Source of the DNA: Solirubrobacterales bacterium 67-14
GTDB taxonomy: Bacteria > Actinomycetota > Thermoleophilia > Solirubrobacterales > 70-9
DNA length: 64,000 nt
Direction: 5' to 3'
Assembly (NCBI GenBank): GCA_001897355.1
Contig: MKST01000011.1
Location: 359,466-423,465 of the forward strand
Made by a program: the position numbers and the translations under genes. Below the pieces are notes generated by a model that was not told the DNA's origin, did no database searches, and worked only from the letters and a program-made list of their open reading frames with translations. Below, one piece after another: positions 7,581 through 15,928 of this stretch; position 1 is the stretch's first letter, and every line of letters begins with the position of its first letter.

Positions 7581-9490
7581 GAGGGCGCAGCCACCGTGCT
7601 CGGCTTGGTCTTGGGCACCTCGGCACCCTCGTCTTCACCACCCATGATGGCGTGACGCGCACCGGGGGTGCCGTACTCGTAAGGACCGCCGACGACCCGC
7701 GGGATCTCGTCGAAGTTGAAGACCGGCGGCGGCGAGGAGACCAGCCACTCGATCGAGTTTGCCCGCCACGGGTTGTCGCCCGCCTTCGGGCCGAAGCGCC
7801 AGCTGACGATCATGTTGTAGAGGAAGACCAGCTGGACCGCACCGAGCACGAAGGCCGAAACGGAGATCAGCAGGTTCCAGTCGCCGTACTGGGTCGCGTA
7901 GTCGGCGACCCGGCGGGGCATGCCGTCCATGCCGATCCAGTGCATCGGGATGAAGGTGAACCAGGTACCGACCACGGTGCCCCAGAAATGAACCCGCCCG
8001 AGGCGCTCGTCGTACATGCGTCCGGTCATCTTCGGGAACCAGTGGTAGATCCCGGCGAAGATCGTGAAGACCGAGCCGCCGAACAGCACGAAGTGGATGT
8101 GGGCGACCACGAAGTAGGTATCCGAGACGTGGATGTCGATCGGGATCATGCCCAGCATGACGCCGGAGATGCCGCCGATCGTGAAGGTCACGATGAAGGC
8201 GAGCGCGAACAGCATCGCGGTCGAATAGGTGTGGATCTTGCCGTAGAACAGGGTTCCCAGCCAGGAGAACACCTTGATGCCGGTCGGTACCGCGATCAGC
8301 ATGGTGGTGATCATGATCGGCACCCGCAGCCAACTGAACATGCCGGCGACGAACATGTGGTGGGCCCAGACCGAGTAGCTGAGCACCACGATGCCGATCA
8401 GGGCGAGCGCCATGAGCCGGTAGCCGAAAACGGGTTTCCGGGCATGGGTCGAAATGATCTCGGAAATGATCCCGAAGCCGGGCAACATCATGATGTAGAC
8501 CGCTGGGTGCGAGTAGAACCAGAAGATGTGCTGGTAGGAGATGACGTCGCCGCCCTGGAGGAAGTTGAAGAAGTTCATCCCGAGGATGCGGTCGAAGAAG
8601 ACCATGAACTGGGCGCCGGCGATGAACGGGGTCGCGCCGACGACCAGCAGCGAGGTCGAGAGGTTGGCCCAGACCAGCAGCGGCATGCGCCAGAGGTTCA
8701 TGCCCGGCGCCCGCATGGTGATGATCGTGACCAGGAAGTTCAGCGCGGTCGCGATCGATGACGCACCGGCGAACTGCACGCCGATGTTGAAGAAGGACTG
8801 GCCCAGCGGGGCACCGGTCGAGAGTGGCGCGTAACCGGTCCAGCCGGCGTCGAAGGAGCCGCCCGGGGCGAGGAAGCTGGCCAGGAAGATGATGCCGGCC
8901 ATCGGCAGCAGCCAGAAGGAAAGCGCGTTGAGGCGCGGGAAGGCCATGTCCGGGGCACCGATCATCAGCGGCAGCACGTAGTTGGCGAGGCCGGCGAAGA
9001 CCGGGATGATGAAGAGGAAGATCATCACCACGGCATGCGTCGAGAAAAGACCGTTGAAGGTGTTGGCGGCGACGATCTGGTCGCCCGGCTGGGCCAACTC
9101 GGCCCGCATCAGCAGGGCCAGCAGGCCGCCGATCAGGAAGAAGAAGAGGGTGGTCACCACATACTGGGTGCCGATCACCTTGTGGTCGGTGTTGAACCGG
9201 AAATAGTCCTGCCACTTGGTCGCGCCGTGACCGGAGTGATCTTCCGGAACCGTCGGCTTGCCGGCGGCCCAGCGGAACCAGTAGTCGAAGGCGCCGAAGC
9301 CGAAGAGGAAGCCGAACGGCGTGGTGATCAGCGGAACGATCACATGCGGGTAGCCGGTCTGCTCGGTCTGGAAGACGTCGAGGCCGGAAATCGCGCGCAG
9401 GGCGACGACGAGACCGAAGCCGAACGCGGCGCCAAGCAGGGCGCCGAGCGCCCCGCGATACCAACCCGGTTGCCTGATTGCCGCTGCCAT
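7577..9490 (-). CDS. ctaD: Cytochrome c oxidase subunit I, A2-type heme-copper oxidase
   Basis: About 637 residues. It reduces O2 to water and pumps protons. Low-spin heme ligand His lies in LFSTHAVVMIF, the CuB/Tyr cross-link motif is FYSHPAVY, the CuB His pair is WAHHMF, heme ligands are in VAHIHFVLFGG, and the K-channel Lys lies in PTGIKVFSW. The D-channel Asp is in GAPDMAFPR. YSHPxVY replaces the GHPEVY of A1 enzymes, so this is an A2-type oxidase using Tyr-Ser in place of the channel Glu. An extra N-terminal part of about 100 residues with two helices precedes the usual start (DHKVIGTQY). ATG 9490 is chosen over GTG 9493 because GGAGG lies seven bases upstream. Confidence 0.95.
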   Translation of the reverse strand: MAAAIRQPGWYRGALGALLGAAFGFGLVVALRAISGLDVFQTEQTGYPHVIVPLITTPFGFLFGFGAFDYWFRWAAGKPTVPEDHSGHGATKWQDYFRFNTDHKVIGTQYVVTTLFFFLIGGLLALLMRAELAQPGDQIVAANTFNGLFSTHAVVMIFLFIIPVFAGLANYVLPLMIGAPDMAFPRLNALSFWLLPMAGIIFLASFLAPGGSFDAGWTGYAPLSTGAPLGQSFFNIGVQFAGASSIATALNFLVTIITMRAPGMNLWRMPLLVWANLSTSLLVVGATPFIAGAQFMVFFDRILGMNFFNFLQGGDVISYQHIFWFYSHPAVYIMMLPGFGIISEIISTHARKPVFGYRLMALALIGIVVLSYSVWAHHMFVAGMFSWLRVPIMITTMLIAVPTGIKVFSWLGTLFYGKIHTYSTAMLFALAFIVTFTIGGISGVMLGMIPIDIHVSDTYFVVAHIHFVLFGGSVFTIFAGIYHWFPKMTGRMYDERLGRVHFWGTVVGTWFTFIPMHWIGMDGMPRRVADYATQYGDWNLLISVSAFVLGAVQLVFLYNMIVSWRFGPKAGDNPWRANSIEWLVSSPPPVFNFDEIPRVVGGPYEYGTPGARHAIMGGEDEGAEVPKTKPSTVAAPS

Positions 9491-9527
9491 CACTTGACCT
9501 CCATCATCGGGTTACGGAACGCGGCCT

Positions 9528-10340
9528 TCACTGTTCGACGACCCCGCTTCCTTCAATGCCCCCGGACTGCTCTTCTTTCTTCAATTGTTCCTGCTTGAAC
9601 TGGTCGGTGGTCAGCAGGAGCTCGGGTACCTTCGTGGTCTGCTTCTTGACCCAGGCGTCGTAATCAGCCTGGGATTCGACGACCACCTTCGCGCGCATGG
9701 TCGTGTGGCCGATTCCACACAGCTCGGCACAGATCAACTGGTAGGTGCCGACCTTGTCCGGCGTGACGACCACGTCGGTCTTCAAACCGGGCACCGCGTC
9801 CTTCTTGATCCGCCACTCAGGCACCCAGAAGGAGTGGATCACGTCCTGGGCCTGGAGGTCGAAGATGACCTGGCGGTCTACGGGCACGTGGAGCTCTCCC
9901 TCGGACCACTTGTTCCCGTCCTCCGGGTAACCGAAGGTCCAGGCGAACTGCTGTGCGTAAGCGTTCACGTGAAGCGCGTTGCTGTCGGTCTTCTCGATGT
10001 CGTCGAGCACGGCCCAGGAGTAGCCGGCGAGGGCGAGCACGATGATGACCGGGATGATCGTCCAGACGATCTCCAGCCTCGTATTGCCGTGGATCGGCAG
10101 GCCGTCACCCTCGTCGCCGGGCTTGGCGCGCCACTTGATCAGCGCGTAGCCGAGCGCGACGCAGACGATCGCGAAGATGAAGGACGAAAGCACGATGGTG
10201 ACATCCATCAGCGTGTCGATCGGGCCCGCTGCCGTGGAGGCAGCGTCGCCGAACCAGTCGAATTGGAGCAGGACCACTGACTGGATAGCGCCGAGCACGA
10301 TTACGGCGAGCACCATTTTCAAAATCGGGAGACGAGTCAT
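9528..10340 (-). CDS. ctaC: Cytochrome c oxidase subunit II
   Basis: A 270-residue protein with two N-terminal transmembrane helices (a signal-like first one and VLSSFIFAIVCVALGYALI) plus a hydrophobic pre-cupredoxin helix (IVWTIIPVIIVLALAGY). The CuA domain follows: QFAWTFGYP, IHSFWVPE (CuA His) and CAELCGIGHTTMR with the two Cys, His and Met CuA ligands. It takes electrons from cytochrome c on the outer face. No fused cytochrome c domain is present, so the electron donor must be separate. It is the first gene of the oxidase operon and is followed by ctaD after 37 bases. Confidence 0.95.
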   Translation of the reverse strand: MTRLPILKMVLAVIVLGAIQSVVLLQFDWFGDAASTAAGPIDTLMDVTIVLSSFIFAIVCVALGYALIKWRAKPGDEGDGLPIHGNTRLEIVWTIIPVIIVLALAGYSWAVLDDIEKTDSNALHVNAYAQQFAWTFGYPEDGNKWSEGELHVPVDRQVIFDLQAQDVIHSFWVPEWRIKKDAVPGLKTDVVVTPDKVGTYQLICAELCGIGHTTMRAKVVVESQADYDAWVKKQTTKVPELLLTTDQFKQEQLKKEEQSGGIEGSGVVEQ

Positions 10341-10392
10341 GAGGCGACCGCCATTCTATTGGAGCCGCAGACGAATGCTTTGTGACCCCTCG

Positions 10393-11943
10393 TCAACTTT
10401 TCTCGACCCTGCGAACTTGGCCTGCTGATGCGGAAATCACGTCCCTGGCGACACCCTGCCAACTCCAATTCCTATCGGCCGACTCGGCAATGTTTCGACC
10501 GATTTCGAGTCGCTCCGGCTGGTCCAGGGCCAGCCACCGGTTGACCTTGCCCGCGAGTTCGGCCACCGCCCCGGGCCCAAGCGGCAAGCCGATCATCGAT
10601 TTGACCTCTGGCACCTCCGCCGTCAGGGTCGCCGTCACCTCGGCCAGGCCGGAGTGGTCGGCGCAGACCGGAAGCACCCCTGAGGCCGCGGCTTCGGCGG
10701 CGACCATGCCGAAGGCCTCGGGGAAAGTCGAGGGCACGATCATCGAATCCGCGGCCGGCACGACCCGCGCGACTTCGGCGTGTTCAAGCCGGCCGGCGAA
10801 GGAGATCGAGCCCGCGGCTTCGATGCCTGCTTCCTCGTAGCCGACCGGGGTCCGGGCGAAGAACGAGGAAAGGTAGGTCAGGGGCTCTTGCTCCCCGCCT
10901 TCGAGGCCGCGGCCGACCGTGGCGATCTCGCGGGCCGACTCCAGGTCACCGGTGGTGACCGCTGTGACCAGAGCCCGCAGGCCCATCTCGTAGGCGCCGA
11001 AACCGACCAGCATCAGCTTCGCCCCCGGGTTCTGGCGATGGATCAGCGGCCAGGCGGCGACGATCAGGTCGACCCCCTTGGAGACGATCAGCTTGCCGAC
11101 GAAGATCACCCGCGGCCCTCCGGCGGCCTCGAACTCGTCCAGCGCGGCGACCGCCTCGTCGGCGTCGCGGCCGAAAGTGGCCGACGGCAGCTCGCCTGCG
11201 ATCTCGTCACGCAGGGCGGCGATCCGCGCTTCGTGCTCACCAGGGGCCAAAGGCGCGAAGGCCTTGGTGTCGACACCGGGCGGGCCGAAGCCGGTCTTCT
11301 CTTCGAGCCCGAGGCCAGGCAGCGCTTCCCACATCGAAGCGGCCGTGTGGTGCGAGCCGACCAGGACGGCGGCGGCGGGCTCCACCCCTTCGGCCGCCCA
11401 GGGCACGAACCGAGGGTTCGGCTTGATCGTGTACTCGAGGTCGGAGCCGTGGTTCTTGACCGCGTAGGGCCGCACCCCGGACCGGGCCAGGATCACCGGC
11501 CCCATGATCAGGTGGTTGGCCAAGGCGGCCTCGAACCCGCCCGCCCGGTCGCTGACCGCCTTGACCGCGGCCACGTTGGTGCCGACGTAGAAGTCGAGTT
11601 CCTCCTCACTCAGCCGGGGATAGGACCTCGCTTCGAAACCTTCATAGGGATCCTCGACATACACCGGGAGCAGGTTGCCGATCGGCGGGCGGTAGACGGT
11701 GATCGAACCTTCGCCCCAGGCGGGCCGCAGCTGCTCGACCGAAAGCTCGCCGATCGAATCGGGCCCGGTCGAGTCGGGCCAGGTGCCGACCGCGTTCACC
11801 CACTCGATCCCCTCGGCCTCGCGATCCTGACAGAGCAGATGGACTTCGTGGCCGAGACCGGCGAGCGCCTGGACCAGGTTGGCGTTGTAGATGTTGCTTC
11901 CGGTCCCGCGCAGCAGGTAGCCGTGAAAGATGAGGATCTTCAT
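10393..11943 (-). CDS. Glycosyltransferase family 4 protein
   Basis: A 516-residue GT-B fold transferase. The N-terminal domain opens with KILIFHGYLLRGTGSNIYN and LAGLGHEVHLLCQD, the acceptor-side fold of GT4 enzymes; the nucleotide-sugar half contains VIFVGKLIVSKGVDLIVAAW, VGFGAYE and the PSTFPEAFGMVAAEAAASG segment, which includes the E-x7-E-like donor-binding motif. It is longer than a typical 380-residue GT4 owing to an insert of about 100 residues between the halves (around 220-320). Sugar and acceptor cannot be assigned. It lies upstream of ctaC on the same strand but 52 bases away, and diverges from the zinc-ribbon gene. Confidence 0.85.
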   Translation of the reverse strand: MKILIFHGYLLRGTGSNIYNANLVQALAGLGHEVHLLCQDREAEGIEWVNAVGTWPDSTGPDSIGELSVEQLRPAWGEGSITVYRPPIGNLLPVYVEDPYEGFEARSYPRLSEEELDFYVGTNVAAVKAVSDRAGGFEAALANHLIMGPVILARSGVRPYAVKNHGSDLEYTIKPNPRFVPWAAEGVEPAAAVLVGSHHTAASMWEALPGLGLEEKTGFGPPGVDTKAFAPLAPGEHEARIAALRDEIAGELPSATFGRDADEAVAALDEFEAAGGPRVIFVGKLIVSKGVDLIVAAWPLIHRQNPGAKLMLVGFGAYEMGLRALVTAVTTGDLESAREIATVGRGLEGGEQEPLTYLSSFFARTPVGYEEAGIEAAGSISFAGRLEHAEVARVVPAADSMIVPSTFPEAFGMVAAEAAASGVLPVCADHSGLAEVTATLTAEVPEVKSMIGLPLGPGAVAELAGKVNRWLALDQPERLEIGRNIAESADRNWSWQGVARDVISASAGQVRRVEKS

Positions 11944-11966
11944 GTGAATGGATATTCTCCACGCTG

Positions 11967-12236
11967 ATGACGACTGAAAACGTGAACCACGATCCGATCT
12001 ACCGTCTACGCGCCGCTGCTTCCGGGCGTGAAGCCATCGCCCCCGTTCGCGATGGTGTCGTCTACCGGGACGCCGAGACCGGCGAGGAACTCGAGCCCGT
12101 GGCCGCCGTACTGCCCCGGGACGGAGCCGGCTCGGCCCTGCCGCGGACCCCGGTCAACCTGCGAGTCTGCCGCCGTTGCGAGCAGCTCACCCCCCGCGAC
12201 CTCGAAACCTGCGAGTTCTGCGGCCTCCCCGCATAG
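11967..12236 (+). CDS. Small zinc-ribbon protein
   Basis: An 89-residue soluble protein whose C-terminus holds two Cys pairs 13 residues apart (CRRCEQ and CEFCGLPA), the pattern of a zinc ribbon. The first 60 residues contain a DGVVYRDAETGEELEPV strand pair with no known match. A TATTCT hexamer lies eight bases before the ATG with no clear ribosome binding site, so it may be nearly leaderless. It is divergent from the glycosyltransferase gene. Function unknown; nucleic-acid or protein binding is possible. Confidence 0.65.
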   Translation: MTTENVNHDPIYRLRAAASGREAIAPVRDGVVYRDAETGEELEPVAAVLPRDGAGSALPRTPVNLRVCRRCEQLTPRDLETCEFCGLPA

Positions 12237-12275
12237 CCACCAGACTCCAGGCCAGCCCGGACTACTTCGGGCAGA

Positions 12276-12347
12276 GCCCCTCCCAACCATCAATTACTTC
12301 GAATGGGAGGGGCGGGTGTCTCGTGGAGGGCGGGCCGGACCCCGCCC
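12276..12347 (+). terminator. Two GC-rich hairpins after the zinc-ribbon gene
   Basis: A 10-bp perfect stem (12276-12285 with 12304-12313, 18-base loop) is followed by a 7-bp stem (12328-12334 with 12341-12347, 6-base loop). They lie between two converging genes and could terminate transcription from both sides; neither has a long T-run. Confidence 0.5.
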
Positions 12348-12360
12348 GACTACTTATGCA

Positions 12361-12402
12361 GGCTTCTTTATCGAGCGACGACAGTCGCGGTATAAAGAAG
12401 CC
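12361..12402 (-). terminator. Extended hairpin spanning the stop codon of the secreted paralog
   Basis: An 11-bp perfect inverted repeat (12361-12371 with 12392-12402, GGCTTCTTTAT/ATAAAGAAGCC) encloses a second stem GCGAC/GTCGC with a TGTC loop. The TAA stop of the minus-strand gene is inside the arm, so the last codons and the hairpin share the same bases. Probably a terminator or mRNA 3'-end stabiliser. Confidence 0.5.
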
Positions 12403-13228
12403 TCGCGGCTTTGTAGTAGCAGCCGTACTGTCGGCGGGAGTTGAGTTTTTGCTGGGGGCGTGACTCCTGCAAGGCCTTGTTGGGCCGGTCGAAGTCGTCG
12501 GTGCCGATCGAGCAACGGCCGCTCTGACGACTGGCCCGCCAGGTGTTGTTGCGGGAAGCCGTCTCGCACCGGGCCGGGTTGACCACGTCGCCCGACCGCG
12601 AAGCCGCGCAGGCATATGGCGTCCAGAAGGCGGGTGCCCAGGTCGGGATGGTCAGGGCGACGACATCACCGCGGATCACGTTCAGCGGCTTGACCAGGGC
12701 GAAGTGGACCGTCGTGCCGAAGTAGGGGTTCAGGGTCTGGAGCGCGCTGCGGCGGATCAGCCTGAAGACCGGATTGCCCTTCTTGTTGGTTTGGCGCAGG
12801 ACCGAGATCCCGGCTCGCGAGGGCGAGCCGAAGAGCTTGTTGAAGTAAGGCTGCTGGGCCGGCCCGAAGCTCTGTGAGTCACGCCGGGTCGGGTTCGAGA
12901 GCGAGATCGACCAGGTGACCACCTTGCCCCGCCGGTAGGGCACCACGAAGTTCCTGCCGGTGGTTCCGCGCTGCAGCGACTGGTAGCCGGTGATCTTGCC
13001 TTCGACGAAGCAGCTGCGGGAACCGGCCTTGGTGCCGCAGTTCGGGGTCACCCGGACCTTCGAGGCACCGAGCACCGCCCGGCGGTTGCTCTTGCCGTCC
13101 GCCTCGCCGGCGGCGCCGGTCAGGGCGGCCAGGGCAAGGCAGGCGAGCAGTCCCAGGATGGCAGCGATGAGCGCGCCGACTTTGAGGGCCGGGCGGCTCA
13201 CATTCAGTTGTGAACTTGATTCGGCCAT
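12368..13228 (-). CDS. Secreted/anchored protein, paralog of the 13309-14202 product
   Basis: A 286-residue protein with a hydrophobic segment at about 17-40 (signal anchor or signal peptide) after a short cytoplasmic part. The rest is basic and probably extracytoplasmic. Shared blocks with the neighbouring gene, in order: TPNCGTKAGSRSCFVEGKITGYQSL, GRNFVVPYRRGKVVTWSISLSNPTR, FNKLFGSPSRAGISVLR, LNPYFGTTVHFALVKPLNVIRGDVVALTIPTWAPAFW and C-terminal YGCYYKAARLLYTATVV. Several Cys are conserved between the pair, suggesting disulfides. The long VVALTIPTWAPA strand region is beta-rich. No catalytic motif is recognised; a lineage-specific surface protein is likely. GC-rich codon use resembles its neighbours. 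Confidence 0.75.
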   Translation of the reverse strand: MAESSSQLNVSRPALKVGALIAAILGLLACLALAALTGAAGEADGKSNRRAVLGASKVRVTPNCGTKAGSRSCFVEGKITGYQSLQRGTTGRNFVVPYRRGKVVTWSISLSNPTRRDSQSFGPAQQPYFNKLFGSPSRAGISVLRQTNKKGNPVFRLIRRSALQTLNPYFGTTVHFALVKPLNVIRGDVVALTIPTWAPAFWTPYACAASRSGDVVNPARCETASRNNTWRASRQSGRCSIGTDDFDRPNKALQESRPQQKLNSRRQYGCYYKAARLLYTATVVAR

Positions 13229-13284
13229 ACAAGAAGCAACACCGAGGCTACGCCCCTGTTGCGGAAGTTCAAATCATCACGAGA

Positions 13285-13304
13285 GGCGGGAAATCCTTCC
13301 CGCC
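13285..13304 (-). terminator. Hairpin terminator between the two secreted paralogs
   Basis: A perfect 8-bp stem GGCGGGAA/TTCCCGCC with a four-base loop sits four bases past the stop codon of the gene ending at 13309. The sequence beyond it on the minus strand is only weakly T-rich. Confidence 0.55.
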
Positions 13305-13308
13305 AGGC

Positions 13309-14202
13309 TCAGCGCCCGACGATCAGGGCCGAGTACAGCAGCACGTTGCCGCCGTAGTAGCAACCGTACCTACGGGTCGAGTCGACCCGGGTCTGAGGTG
13401 CGGTCTTCTCGAGCTGTTCGGTCGGATTGCCGTCCGCGTCGGCGAGATTGCAAGTGGCGGGATCATCCTGCGGCACCCGGCTGCCCCGCCAGGTGTAGCT
13501 CTCGCGGGCCCGGTTGCAGGCGTCTGGATTGAGATCACCGTAGACCGTGCCGTTGCAGGCTTTCGGCTTCCACAGGGCCGGCACCCAAGTCGGGATGACC
13601 AGGGCGACGACGTTGCCCTCGTAGACGTTGAGCGGCTTCTCGAGCGCGAAGGTGACCTTGGTCCCGAAGTAGGGGTTGAGGATCTCGACCGGGCTCTTGC
13701 GGACCAGCTTGAAACGGGGTCCGTTCTTCTTCCTCTTCTCGACCTGGCGCAGGATCGCGATGCCGGCCTTGGAAGGAGCCCCGAAGAAGCCGTTGAAAGC
13801 CGGGAGCTGGGCCGGATAGTCGGTTTCCCCGTCCTTGTCCGTATCGATGTCGACCCGGGTCGGGTTGGCCAGCGAGATCGACCAGGTGACCAGCTTGCCG
13901 TTGAAGGGCACCACGAAGTTACGTCCCGGCGAGAGGGGGGAAAGCGACTGGAAGGCGGTGACCTTGCCTTCGACCGTGCAATCGCGGCTGAAGTCCTTGC
14001 CGCAATTCGGCTTGAGCGTTTCGATGTTCTTGGCGCCAAGCTCGACCAACTGGGTCGATTTGGCCTCGGCATGCGAAACCAGGCCGGCCGAGAGCAGGCC
14101 CGCGAGACCGATCAGGAGCGACAGAATCCGGGCGGCCCGGGGGCCGCTTGTGGTGAGAGGGGAGCGAAGCATCGAATACTGGAACACGGTTGGGTGCCTC
14201 AA
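13309..14202 (-). CDS. Secreted protein, paralog of the 12368-13228 product
   Basis: Up to 297 residues; an internal ATG at 14172 (residue 11) is an equally good start. A signal peptide (LLIGLAGLLSAGLVSHAEA) is followed by a mature protein with the same blocks as its downstream neighbour: LKPNCGKDFSRDCTVEGKVTAFQSL, GRNFVVPFNGKLVTWSISLANPTRVD, FNGFFGAPSKAGIAILRQV, LNPYFGTKVTFALEKPLNVYEGNVVALVIPTWVPALW and YGCYYGGNVLLYSALIV. It carries an acidic D-T-D-K-D-G-E-T-D insert (about residue 122-132) absent from the paralog and reminiscent of a calcium loop. The pair arose by tandem duplication. Function unknown. Confidence 0.75.
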   Translation of the reverse strand: MRHPTVFQYSMLRSPLTTSGPRAARILSLLIGLAGLLSAGLVSHAEAKSTQLVELGAKNIETLKPNCGKDFSRDCTVEGKVTAFQSLSPLSPGRNFVVPFNGKLVTWSISLANPTRVDIDTDKDGETDYPAQLPAFNGFFGAPSKAGIAILRQVEKRKKNGPRFKLVRKSPVEILNPYFGTKVTFALEKPLNVYEGNVVALVIPTWVPALWKPKACNGTVYGDLNPDACNRARESYTWRGSRVPQDDPATCNLADADGNPTEQLEKTAPQTRVDSTRRYGCYYGGNVLLYSALIVGR

Positions 14203-14213
14203 TGTTGCGCTCC

Positions 14214-14230
14214 GGGGCCGGTTCGGCCCC
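14214..14230 (-). terminator. Hairpin terminator after infA
   Basis: A 7-bp GGGGCCG/CGGCCCC stem with a GTT loop begins 14 bases beyond the infA stop codon on the minus strand. No T-run follows. Confidence 0.5.
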
Positions 14231-14244
14231 TTCGCGTACGACGG

Positions 14245-14463
14245 TTACTTGTACCGATAGGTGATGCGGCCGCGGGTCAGGTCATAGGGCGAAAGCTCGA
14301 TCTTGACCCTGTCCCCGGGCAGGATGCGGATGTAGTGGCGGCGCATCTTGCCGGAGATGTGGCCAAGGACCTCGTGGTCGTTGTCCAGCTTGACCCGGAA
14401 CATCGTATTCGGGAGGGCTTCGGTGATTTCACCCTCCATCTCGATCTTTTCTTCTTTAGCCAT
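14245..14463 (-). CDS. infA: Translation initiation factor IF-1
   Basis: A 72-residue S1/OB-fold protein matching IF-1 along its whole length: [19 protein letters not shown], a [21 protein letters not shown] core and the [26 protein letters not shown] end. It binds the ribosomal A site during initiation. In most bacteria infA lies in the ribosomal-protein/adk-map region beside rpmJ; here it stands alone, 19 bases after the CCA-adding enzyme gene and before a secreted protein gene. It may be the sole copy or a second one; the window cannot tell. Confidence 0.95.
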   Translation of the reverse strand: MAKEEKIEMEGEITEALPNTMFRVKLDNDHEVLGHISGKMRRHYIRILPGDRVKIELSPYDLTRGRITYRYK

Positions 14464-14482
14464 GCGGAGACGAGGCTACTAC

Positions 14483-15928
14483 TCACCCGGCTTCGAGGAA
14501 GCCACGGGCATGCTCTACAGCTTCGTTTGCATCATTGATCTCACCGGCGAAGCGGGCCGCAGCCAGCTCATCCATCACCTTGCCCAGCTCCGGCCCGGGC
14601 TTTATCCCCAGCGCGTCGGCCAACTCGTTCCCGGGCAGGAACTGCTTCGGGGGGCCGTTTTGCTCCCAGTCCAAGGCGTGCCCGATCATCTGACGAGCCA
14701 GCTCCAGGTGGTCGGCGACCATTTTCTGGCTCGCGATCGAGGCGGTCCCGCGGGCGGCCAGCCGGTCGGCCACCGTGAGCAACGTCACATCGATCGAGAC
14801 CGGGTCGGTGTGGTCCAGATAGGCGTATATCTGGCGACGGTCGAGCGGCATCGAGGTGACCATGAAGCCGAGGATCAGGTGGTGGCGGGCCAGATCGGCC
14901 AGGTAGCCGGAGAGCTTCCGGCTCGACTTGAGCCGGCGGAAACGGTCGCCGATCCGCTCGGCTCCGAGCTGGTCATGCCCGCGGAAGGAGATGAACCCTC
15001 CCTCCTCGCTCCGGGTCTGGGGCTTGGCGCAGTCGTGGAAGAGCGCGCCGAGCCGGAGTGCCGCGCCGCGGGTGGCCCCGTCGGCCAGCGGCCGCGCCAG
15101 GTATTCCGAGACCTCGTCGGCCCGCTCGCCGGTGAAAGCCTCCAGTTCGGACTCGATCCTGAGGATCCCCTCCACCACCTCCATCGTGTGGCCGTAGACG
15201 TCGAGATGATGGTTCGGCCCCTGGACCACGTCGTGGAGGTCGCCGATCTCCGGCAGCAGCCAGTCGAAGAGGCCGATCCGGTCCATCGCCGCCAGACCGG
15301 CCAGCGGGTCGCGGGCGCCGATCAGCAGGACCAGCTCGGCCAGGCTGCGCTCCCCGGCCGGGTCATCCGCGTGTGGCGACGTGGCCCGGGCCAGGCCGGC
15401 CGTCTCGGTTTCGATCTCCCAGCCGAACTGGGCGACCAGCCGCGCCGCCCGCATCAGACGCAGCGGGTCGTCGCTGAACGAGGCCGGGCCGCAGGCCCGG
15501 ATCAGGCCGGCCCCGAGGTCGGGCAGGCCGCCCAGCGGGTCCAGCGCCTCTCCACCCTCGAGTTCGACCGCGATCGCGCCGACCGTGAAATCGCGCAGCC
15601 CCAGATCCCCCTCGATCGTCTCCGCCCGGAGTTCGGCCACGTCGACCTGCCAACCGTCTTCCCGGTCCTTGACCCGCCAGGCGGGGAATTCCTCAGAGAG
15701 CTCGAAGGCAACGCCGTCCAGTGCCTTCGCGATCGCCCGGGCCGGGGCTTCGGGAGGACCGGCCACGGCGATGTCGAGGTCGTTCACCTCGCGGCCCAGG
15801 GCGATGTCGCGGACGGCGCCACCGACCAGCCAGGCCGGGATCCCCGCCAGCGTTTCCCGGACCCGGTCGACCCGGGGCGCGGCCATCGCCCGACGGCCCA
15901 GCTCCTCCAGGCCGGGGACTTCGCTCAC
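14483..15928 (-). CDS. cca: CCA tRNA nucleotidyltransferase with HD domain
   Basis: A 481-residue class II nucleotidyltransferase that adds or repairs the tRNA 3' CCA end. The catalytic head has WLVGGAVRDIALG and then NDLDIAV (metal-binding D-x-D), followed by RDFTVGAIAVEL and DPLRLMRAARLVAQFG of the polyA_pol head and RNA-binding region. The C-terminal half has an HD phosphohydrolase domain: HHLDVYGHTMEVV, LFHDCAKP and FRGHDQLGAE. Length and domain order match actinobacterial PcnA/Cca. Its ATG overlaps the alr stop by four bases (ATGA), and infA follows closely. Confidence 0.92.
   Translation of the reverse strand: MSEVPGLEELGRRAMAAPRVDRVRETLAGIPAWLVGGAVRDIALGREVNDLDIAVAGPPEAPARAIAKALDGVAFELSEEFPAWRVKDREDGWQVDVAELRAETIEGDLGLRDFTVGAIAVELEGGEALDPLGGLPDLGAGLIRACGPASFSDDPLRLMRAARLVAQFGWEIETETAGLARATSPHADDPAGERSLAELVLLIGARDPLAGLAAMDRIGLFDWLLPEIGDLHDVVQGPNHHLDVYGHTMEVVEGILRIESELEAFTGERADEVSEYLARPLADGATRGAALRLGALFHDCAKPQTRSEEGGFISFRGHDQLGAERIGDRFRRLKSSRKLSGYLADLARHHLILGFMVTSMPLDRRQIYAYLDHTDPVSIDVTLLTVADRLAARGTASIASQKMVADHLELARQMIGHALDWEQNGPPKQFLPGNELADALGIKPGPELGKVMDELAAARFAGEINDANEAVEHARGFLEAG

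Noticed and set aside
7635-9464. Second long minus-strand frame over the oxidase subunit I gene
   Set aside because: It is Arg/Pro/His-rich frame-shifted reading of ctaD without any family motif.
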